This document shows positions 58,436-64,000 of a DNA stretch of 64,000 nt, in pieces. This DNA comes from an uncultured Candidatus Melainabacteria bacterium. GTDB taxonomy: Bacteria > Cyanobacteriota > Vampirovibrionia > Gastranaerophilales > Gastranaerophilaceae. A model generated the notes under the pieces. That model did no database searches. It was not told the DNA's origin and worked only from the letters and a program-made list of their open reading frames with translations. Where the stretch lies: contig CANOTP010000005.1 in assembly GCA_947570135.1 (NCBI GenBank), forward strand, positions 1-64,000, written 5' to 3'. Position numbers and translations under genes: made by a program. Position 1 is the first letter of the stretch. Every line of letters starts with the position of its first letter.

Positions 58436-60109
58436 TTACCCTTCGACGATTTGTATTCTGTGATCATCAGAGATTTCTATCGGTTGATCAAGTTTTTTGA
58501 TGTAATCGCAGGCAAGTTTGTTTTTGTCTAAGTCAAATTTTTGTAAGACAAAATCAGGATGTTTGTTACTTTCTAAGTATCCGTCACCGCCTGTTGCGTA
58601 AAAATCATCCGCTGCAACGGTGTATTTTTTGTCGGTTCTCGGATTATTTACATCTATTTTATGTGATTTGTTATTTTTGTCGATAAATTCCAACTCAAGA
58701 AGTTCACCTTTTGTGTTTGCTTTGTATTTCAAGCCTGAAACAAGTAAAATTCCCGGTTTCATTGATGTTTTTGTAAGTGATTTTAAACCTACTTTGATTG
58801 AGTCAACGATTTGTTTTTCAGATAGGTTAAGAACCATCATTTTGTCTTCAAAAGGCGTGATATCAGAGATTAATCTTGTATCAATCGGACCTTGGGAGAA
58901 GCTTCCGCGGATATTTCCCGCATTTAGAATACCGATTTCCGTACCGAGTTCGTGCCTCATTGCATCAGCTATAAGGTTTCCGTGCGGGTTGTTTTCGATA
59001 AGTCTGTTTTTAGGCGGTGGAACAGCTTGTGCTACTCTGCCGATTTTTTCGGGTTTACCGAGGATATCTTCTACTGAATCTTTAATAAACAGTGGTCTGT
59101 TGAAGTCGCGGGTTTTAATAATATTATTTTGAGCTTTTTTAATAACACCGTTTGAGTCAAAATCAAGGTTCAGAATACCTAAGTTTTCGCCGTCTTTACC
59201 TGCTTGTGTGATGATAACAGGTTCGCCGCGTTTTGAATAAAACAGGTTTTTACCTTCTTCAATACCTTCGATTAAATCGTGAGTGTGGGCTCCGAAAATC
59301 ATATCAATACCTTCGGTTTCCTGAGCAAGTCGTTTATCTAACTTTGAACCCCCGTGAGAAAGTACTGCGATATGTTTAATACCTTGGGCTTCTAGTTTTT
59401 TTGCTTCTTCTTGGACAAGTTTTATTGTTTCATCAGAACTTGAGATTGTAAAATGTTTTAAGGTATCGTTCATTTTAACACGTTCTGTCATATCAGGCGG
59501 TGCTACACCTATCAGACCGTATTTAATACCGTCTTTTTCGACGATTGTTGATTTTTCGATTTTACCGCAGAACGGTGAATTTTTATCAACAGCAACGTTT
59601 ATTGCAAGTGTTTTATAATTTGCATTATCAAGAAGCTGCGCGAATTTTTCCGGGTCTGTTATGTCAAGTTCATGGTTTCCGAGTGCTGATGCGATAAAGC
59701 CGCTCCAGTTCATAAATTGGCTTGCAACTTTGTTGTTTGTAAAGTTTGCTCCTAAGATTATGTCACCTGAAGATACTTTGAATTTTGATACATTATCTGT
59801 TGAATTGGTAAAGAAGTTCGGGATTAGTTTATCAGCGGGGATTCTGTCAAATTCTTGCGAAATATTGTAAATCCGTTCCATGTTGGTCATTTTCCCGTGA
59901 ACATCGTTTACATAAAGCCAGCTTGTGTGGGTATATTTCGGGTCAGAAATCGTTTGGGTATACACAGGAGCTGTTACTGTCGGGTAAATGTTGGTTGTAT
60001 ATTTTGGGGTTGTTGTTATATTTTTATTAGAACCATTAGTAGCCTGCTGCGGTTTTATCGCATTTGGCTTATTTATTATTGTTTGCGTTGCGTTTGGTAC
60101 GTTTATCAT
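58436..60109 (-). CDS. 5'-nucleotidase / 2',3'-cyclic phosphodiesterase family protein without a signal peptide
   Basis: A 557-residue metallophosphatase. Motifs are LYVNDVHGKM near residue 67, ALGNHELDI near 145, SHGGSKLD and IFGAHTHDLIE, followed by a 5'-nucleotidase C-terminal domain (GNLIADAMRHEL, NAGNIRGSF, ATGGDGYL). Family enzymes are usually periplasmic. Here the N-terminus is a 60-residue Asn/Thr/Pro-rich chain (MINVPNATQTIINKPN...) with no signal peptide. It might be secreted another way or be cytoplasmic. It ends 13 bases from the XRE gene. Confidence 0.82.
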   Translation of the reverse strand: MINVPNATQTIINKPNAIKPQQATNGSNKNITTTPKYTTNIYPTVTAPVYTQTISDPKYTHTSWLYVNDVHGKMTNMERIYNISQEFDRIPADKLIPNFFTNSTDNVSKFKVSSGDIILGANFTNNKVASQFMNWSGFIASALGNHELDITDPEKFAQLLDNANYKTLAINVAVDKNSPFCGKIEKSTIVEKDGIKYGLIGVAPPDMTERVKMNDTLKHFTISSSDETIKLVQEEAKKLEAQGIKHIAVLSHGGSKLDKRLAQETEGIDMIFGAHTHDLIEGIEEGKNLFYSKRGEPVIITQAGKDGENLGILNLDFDSNGVIKKAQNNIIKTRDFNRPLFIKDSVEDILGKPEKIGRVAQAVPPPKNRLIENNPHGNLIADAMRHELGTEIGILNAGNIRGSFSQGPIDTRLISDITPFEDKMMVLNLSEKQIVDSIKVGLKSLTKTSMKPGILLVSGLKYKANTKGELLELEFIDKNNKSHKIDVNNPRTDKKYTVAADDFYATGGDGYLESNKHPDFVLQKFDLDKNKLACDYIKKLDQPIEISDDHRIQIVEG

Positions 60110-60251
60110 ATTCTACCTCACTTGCTTAAAAACATCTAAAAATAAAAATTGCCTGATTAAAATGTTTTATTAACAAAATGTAATATTTGTATAATCGCTA
60201 TTCTTGTAGTATGATTAATTCTGCACATTTAAAAGAGGAAGTATATATATT

Positions 60252-61274
60252 ATGTCAAAACAAAAAGCAAATATTGCGATTTTAGGTGCTACAGGTGTTG
60301 TAGGCAGAGAAATTACGAAAATTGTTGATGAGTTAAATATAGAATTTAATTCAATAAAGTTTTTATCAAGTGCGAAAAGTGCAGGAACCAAGATTGAATT
60401 TCAAGGTAAGGAATATATAGTAGAAGAAGCAAAGCCGGAAAGTTTTGATGGTGTAAATATAGTTTTGGCATCAGCAGGCGGTTCGACTTCTCAAAAATTT
60501 GCGCCGGAGATTGTAAAACGCGGCGGAGTTTTGATTGATAATTCATCTGCTTTCAGAATGGAAAAAGATGTACCGCTTGTAATTGCTTATGTTAATGATG
60601 AAGATTTGCGTATGCATAAAGGTATTATTGCAAATCCGAATTGTTCAACATCTCAATTAATGCTTGTATTAAAACCTTTGCATGAAAGATTCGGTATTAA
60701 AAAACTTTTGGTATCAACATATCAGGCTGTTTCAGGTGCAGGTTTGAGTGCTATTAACGAGTTAACCGAAAATACAAAAGCCGCATTAAATAAAGAAGAT
60801 TTTGAAGCAAATGCGTTCAAAAAGCCTATCGCATTTAATGTATTGCCTCAGATTGATGTATTTTGTGATAACGGGTATACAAAAGAAGAAATGAAAGTTG
60901 TAAACGAAACAAAAAAAATTCTTCATCTTCCTCAGGATTTACCGATATCTTGTACTGCTGCAAGAGTTCCTGTGTATAACGGACACTCGGAAGCTGTAGA
61001 TATTGAGTTTGAAAAAACTGTTTCTCCTGATGAAGTTCGTAAGATTCTTGCAGATTCTTTCGGGGTTAAAGTTATTGATAATCCTGATAATTTTGAATAT
61101 CCGACTGTTCGTGACGCGTCAGGTGTTGACCCTGTGTTTGTCGGCAGAATCAGAAAGAACTTAGCGTTTGATAACGGAATTTCTTTATGGTGCGTTGCAG
61201 ATAACCTTAGAATCGGTGCGGCATTAAATACCGTAAGAATCTGTCAAAAAGTTATTGAAATGGAGTTATACTAA
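60252..61274 (+). CDS. asd: Aspartate-semialdehyde dehydrogenase
   Basis: Asd makes aspartate semialdehyde for lysine, diaminopimelate, threonine and methionine. It has NILGATGVVGREI at the N-terminus, SAGGSTSQKFAPEIVKRG, the catalytic Cys in IANPNCSTSQLMLVLKPLH, and RVPVYNGHSEAVDIEFE. Length is 340 residues. Upstream are TATAAT (60190-60195) and AAGAGGAAG. The gene at 61278 begins 3 bases after its stop. Confidence 0.95.
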   Translation: MSKQKANIAILGATGVVGREITKIVDELNIEFNSIKFLSSAKSAGTKIEFQGKEYIVEEAKPESFDGVNIVLASAGGSTSQKFAPEIVKRGGVLIDNSSAFRMEKDVPLVIAYVNDEDLRMHKGIIANPNCSTSQLMLVLKPLHERFGIKKLLVSTYQAVSGAGLSAINELTENTKAALNKEDFEANAFKKPIAFNVLPQIDVFCDNGYTKEEMKVVNETKKILHLPQDLPISCTAARVPVYNGHSEAVDIEFEKTVSPDEVRKILADSFGVKVIDNPDNFEYPTVRDASGVDPVFVGRIRKNLAFDNGISLWCVADNLRIGAALNTVRICQKVIEMELY

Positions 61275-61277
61275 ATT

Positions 61278-61577
61278 ATGGCAAAAATTGGTGATTTGGT
61301 AAGTACTCTTAAAGTCGGTTCAAAAAGGTATGATAAAATTGAATGGTGGAATACTAGGCATAAATTGAAAAAACAGGTTAAATTGAACGAATTGTGTAAG
61401 GCGAATGCGGCTTTTAATTTTTCATACAAGGTTAATACTGCGGATAACTTTACATCCGTGAATGATGTTATAGCTTCTATGAGTTCAAAACTTGAATCCG
61501 TATCACCTGATTTGGCGCCTTGGAATCCTGTATTAAGACCGTTTAAACAACTTGTTGTTTTTAAGAAGCCCAAGTAG
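61278..61577 (+). CDS. Hypothetical protein cotranscribed with asd
   Basis: A basic 99-residue protein with no recognised domain: it begins AKIGDLVSTLKVGSKRYDKIEWWNTRHK. No signal or membrane helix. Its ATG is 3 bases after the asd stop, so it is very likely in the same transcript. Function unknown. Confidence 0.6.
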   Translation: MAKIGDLVSTLKVGSKRYDKIEWWNTRHKLKKQVKLNELCKANAAFNFSYKVNTADNFTSVNDVIASMSSKLESVSPDLAPWNPVLRPFKQLVVFKKPK

Positions 61578-61664
61578 AAATCATTAATTTTTGTTAATAA
61601 TTTCCAATAATTAATCAATTATTATTTTTACCTCTCTTTATAAATGCAGAAAAAGGAGACAATT

Positions 61665-61829
61665 ATGAATATAAGTGATTTGATGATAGGAAATGTGTGT
61701 GACTCGTCTGAGGATATTTTCTCGGATGTATGTACTGTAGGTGAATTTCTGAAAAAATATGGCAAAGTTGAATTTGACGAAGAATCTTTTGAAAAACAAT
61801 TGGAATATTTAGACACAATTGTCGGATAA
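61665..61829 (+). CDS. Small acidic hypothetical protein (54 residues)
   Basis: The ATG at 61665 is chosen because AAAGGAG precedes it; an in-frame ATG at 61644 has no ribosome site. The product (MNISDLMIGNVCDSSEDIF) is acidic with two Cys and ends LEYLDTIVG. No family recognised. It is followed by a terminator. Confidence 0.5.
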   Translation: MNISDLMIGNVCDSSEDIFSDVCTVGEFLKKYGKVEFDEESFEKQLEYLDTIVG

Positions 61830-61836
61830 AAATTTT

Positions 61837-61870
61837 AAACCCCTTGCTTTAATGATAAGCGAGGGGTTTT
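61837..61870 (+). terminator. Rho-independent terminator after the gene at 61665
   Basis: AAACCCCTTGCTT pairs with AAGCGAGGGGTTT (one T-G pair) around TAATGAT, followed by T. Confidence 0.85.
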
Positions 61871-61944
61871 ATATTACTTTTTGTTAATAATCGGGATGTT
61901 TAAGTCGTTTTTATTGTATAATCGTAGAAGTAGAGGGATATAGT

Positions 61945-62415
61945 ATGGGTCAGCTTTTAAGACGAGAAAATGTTGCAAGTTTTATTCATAATCTGCAAAA
62001 AAGCGGAAAAACCGTTGTTGCGACTAACGGCTGTTTTGATATCCTTCATGTCGGACATGTACGCTATTTGCAAACAACAAAGTCATTTGCGGATTATAGT
62101 ATTGTGCTTTTAAATTCCGACAAATCCGTTCGCTCGATTAAAGGTCCTACACGTCCCGTTAATAACGAATCTGACAGGGCAGAGATTTTATGTGCACTGT
62201 CCTGTGTTGATTATGTTGTGATGTTTGATGAGGATTCTCCGCGTAATTTATTGGATGAAATTAAACCCGATGTTTATACAAAAGGTGCGGATTATACTAT
62301 GGAAACTCTTCCCGAAGCTGATATTATGATTAAAAATAATACCAAAGTTGAGTTTATAACCTTTGTTGAAGGTAAATCAACAACTAATACAATCGAAAAA
62401 ATGAAGAATAATTGA
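61945..62415 (+). CDS. rfaE2: D-glycero-beta-D-manno-heptose-1-phosphate adenylyltransferase
   Basis: RfaE2 (HldE C-terminal activity) makes ADP-heptose for the LPS core. The 156-residue protein has the nucleotidyltransferase motif [15 protein letters not shown], then [35 protein letters not shown] and the end [12 protein letters not shown]. The kinase half (HldE N-terminal) is absent, so heptose kinase must be elsewhere. AGAGGG precedes the start and TATAAT lies at 61917-61922. lpxD follows 11 bases later. Confidence 0.9.
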   Translation: MGQLLRRENVASFIHNLQKSGKTVVATNGCFDILHVGHVRYLQTTKSFADYSIVLLNSDKSVRSIKGPTRPVNNESDRAEILCALSCVDYVVMFDEDSPRNLLDEIKPDVYTKGADYTMETLPEADIMIKNNTKVEFITFVEGKSTTNTIEKMKNN

Positions 62416-62426
62416 TAAGGAGAAAA

Positions 62427-63536
62427 ATGATGAGATCATTTACAGTAGATGAGATTACACAAATTGTCGGCGGTATGTTAACTAAGGTTGAAAGTCCTGA
62501 AATTACTCATATTGCACCGCCTGCCCTTAGTGATGAGAACACTTTGGCGCTTGCACTAGGTGAAGAAGAGATTGCTAACCTTGCAACTTCAAAAGCTAAA
62601 GCTGCACTGGTACCTTTAGGTGTTCAAATTGACGGATTTACAACTATTGAAGTTGAAAGACCAAGGCTTGCAATGATGAAATTGTTAAACTTATTCTACG
62701 TTGCACCTGTTGTAAATAAAGATATCCACCCGACAGCAGTTGTAGATCCTTCTGCAAAATTAGGTCAAAATGTTTGTGTCGGACCTAATGTTGTTATTTC
62801 TCCAAATGCTGTTATCGGTGATAATACAAAAGTTTTGGCTAATTCATATATTGGCAGCAATGCTAAAATTGGTAACAACTGTTTCTTCCACCCCGGAGTT
62901 AATATCGGTGACAGAGTTCAAGTCGGTAACGATGTAATTCTTCACCACGGAGTTTCTTTGGGTGCTGACGGTTTCAGTTTTGTAACAGAAAATCCGAGCA
63001 ACCTTGAACAGGCAAGAAAAGACGGTGAAGTTAAAGAAAACGATGTTGAACAGGTTATTTTCAAAATCCCTTCAATCGGTTCGGTTGTTATTGGAAATAA
63101 TGTTGAAATCGGTGCTAATACCGCAATCGACCGCGGTACTATTGAAAATACAGTAATTGGTGATAATACAAAAATTGATGATTTGGTTATGATTGGTCAT
63201 AACTGCCGTGTCGGTAAAGGCTGTTTAATCGTTTCTCAAGTCGGTATTGCCGGAAGCTGTGTAATCGGTGACAGAGTTGTTATCGCAGGACAAGCAGGAC
63301 TTGCTGATCACATTTCAATCGGAAGTGATACGCTTATTGCAGCTAAAGCTGGCGTTACAAAGAGTTTCCCTGAAAAATCAATTGTAGTTGGCGCTCCTGC
63401 AGTTCCAAGAAAAGAATTTATTAAACAATTGAAAGTTATGAAAGACGCTCAGGAAATTTTTGCTAAATTCAGGAAATTTGAACCGATGTTAAAATCTTTT
63501 GAAGAAGCTCACAGCGAAGTTGAGGTAAACAGCTAA
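62427..63536 (+). CDS. lpxD: UDP-3-O-(3-hydroxyacyl)glucosamine N-acyltransferase
   Basis: LpxD adds the second acyl chain in lipid A synthesis. The N-terminal uridine-binding domain (to about residue 100) is followed by left-handed beta-helix hexapeptide repeats ([34 protein letters not shown]) with the catalytic His in [13 protein letters not shown] and [10 protein letters not shown]. It ends with a helical tail. Start is ATG at 62427 or 62430 after AAGGAG; both fit. The 3' end is 2 bases from lpxC, so they are coupled. This supports an LPS outer membrane. Confidence 0.93.
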   Translation: MMRSFTVDEITQIVGGMLTKVESPEITHIAPPALSDENTLALALGEEEIANLATSKAKAALVPLGVQIDGFTTIEVERPRLAMMKLLNLFYVAPVVNKDIHPTAVVDPSAKLGQNVCVGPNVVISPNAVIGDNTKVLANSYIGSNAKIGNNCFFHPGVNIGDRVQVGNDVILHHGVSLGADGFSFVTENPSNLEQARKDGEVKENDVEQVIFKIPSIGSVVIGNNVEIGANTAIDRGTIENTVIGDNTKIDDLVMIGHNCRVGKGCLIVSQVGIAGSCVIGDRVVIAGQAGLADHISIGSDTLIAAKAGVTKSFPEKSIVVGAPAVPRKEFIKQLKVMKDAQEIFAKFRKFEPMLKSFEEAHSEVEVNS

Positions 63537-63538
63537 AA

Positions 63539-64000
63539 ATGGTTACTTTAAAGAAAGAGGTTAAACTTGTCGGTAACGGTTTGATGAAGAATAAACCGTG
63601 CGAAGTAACTTTATTTCCGTCAAGATCAGGTAAAATAAGATACTTTGTAAAGGGTAAAGATTGGTTTACTGCTGATGTTGATAATGTTGTATCAACCGAT
63701 CATTGTGTTGTTTTGGGGAATCGAGGCGCTCGTGCTATGCTCACTGAACACTTATCGGCAGCTTTAGCTTTTTGTCATGTTGATTCTGTTGATATTTGCA
63801 TGACAGAAGATGAAGTGCCTATCTTAGACGGAAGTTCTTTACAATGGGTTGAAGCAATAAAAGAAGTCGGTACAAATAAACCTTTCTTTGCAAAAGAAAA
63901 ATTCTACACAGTATCCGAGCCTGTTTATTATCTTAACGGAAAGACCAGTCTTGTAATTTTACCGAGTGATGATTTGTTTATTTCTTATGCGGTGAATTAC
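63539..64000 (+). CDS. lpxC: UDP-3-O-acyl-N-acetylglucosamine deacetylase, partial at window edge
   Basis: LpxC is the committed zinc deacetylase of lipid A synthesis. The visible 154 residues read VKLVGNGLMKNKPCEVTLFPS, TDHCVVLGN, the TEHLSAALAF motif with the zinc His, and VPILDGSSLQWVEA, all LpxC signatures. The family's opening GxGLHSG loop is altered here (GNGLMKN). The ATG at 63539 starts 2 bases after the lpxD stop. The gene runs off the end of the window, so the C-terminus is not seen. Confidence 0.92.
   Translation, partial: MVTLKKEVKLVGNGLMKNKPCEVTLFPSRSGKIRYFVKGKDWFTADVDNVVSTDHCVVLGNRGARAMLTEHLSAALAFCHVDSVDICMTEDEVPILDGSSLQWVEAIKEVGTNKPFFAKEKFYTVSEPVYYLNGKTSLVILPSDDLFISYAVNY

Noticed and set aside
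58620-59132. 170-codon open frame on the plus strand inside the 5'-nucleotidase gene
   Set aside because: It is antisense to a well-supported enzyme with conserved motifs, and has no independent support.
1-64000. Insertion sequences, prophage, CRISPR array, rRNA genes or riboswitches
   Set aside because: No transposase, integrase, phage structural gene, regular repeat-spacer array, rRNA sequence or known riboswitch core was seen on either strand.

Overview
The window looks like a chromosomal segment of a fermentative, Gram-negative-walled, low-GC bacterium, most likely a gut member of the non-photosynthetic cyanobacterial sister group (Melainabacteria/Gastranaerophilales). This is an inference from gene style: several prepilin-like proteins with a G|FTLAEVLITLG N-terminus, lipid A genes (lpxD, lpxC), a heptose adenylyltransferase, AdhE, an ADP-forming acyl-CoA synthetase, reverse rubrerythrin, and many short lineage-type proteins without recognisable homology. 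There is no transposase, phage gene or CRISPR array.

Layout. 0-11 kb: a prepilin gene broken at a G8 tract, cca, an SF1 helicase-nuclease, a UPF0489-like protein, miaB, an internally shortened sugar transferase, pheA and a phosphohexomutase. 11.1-21.9 kb: the S10/spc ribosomal protein genes from a strong promoter, in the order rpsJ-rplC-rplD-rplW-rplB-rpsS-rplV-rpsC-rplP-rpmC-rpsQ-rplN-rplX-rplE-rpsN, then a terminator, two unrelated genes, and rpsH-rplF-(small ORF)-rplR-terminator. The usual rpsE, rpmD, rplO and secY do not follow. Most spacers in this operon carry hairpins. 21.9-33.4 kb: a DUF1796 protein, a TonB-domain protein, trmFO, a prepilin/XRE divergent pair, a 1089-residue coiled-coil protein, a 663-residue membrane protein and several tiny genes. 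33.4-43.3 kb: tRNA-Ser(GCU), adhE with a Rex-type operator, a rhodanese, a TPR protein, a leucyl aminopeptidase, small hypotheticals, reverse rubrerythrin and thioredoxin. 43.4-49.8 kb: a DnaQ-like exonuclease, a GlpT/UhpC-type transporter, two zinc dehydrogenases, a hypothetical protein and a TatD-associated radical SAM protein. 49.8-54 kb: a patch with three decayed genes around an intact ADP-forming acyl-CoA synthetase. 54-64 kb: a uridine kinase-like gene, deoC, flhB, a FliA-like sigma factor, a second prepilin/XRE pair, a 5'-nucleotidase, asd, rfaE2, lpxD and the start of lpxC.

How the genes fit together. Central metabolism is fermentative: AdhE regenerates NAD+ and the ADP-forming acyl-CoA synthetase can make ATP, while redox control is suggested by the palindrome on the adhE promoter. 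Thioredoxin and reverse rubrerythrin handle oxidants in an anaerobe. The envelope is LPS-type.

The most interesting material is accessory. One theme is a recurrent prepilin plus divergent XRE regulator module. A second is a scattered set of short or lineage-specific proteins that share an unstructured Ser/Asn/Ile-rich N-terminus ending in F-G, F-T-G/A or S-F-G, some of them inserted between ribosomal protein genes. A third is a Rickettsia-like palindromic repeat, present in frame inside cca and again in the rplE-rpsN spacer.
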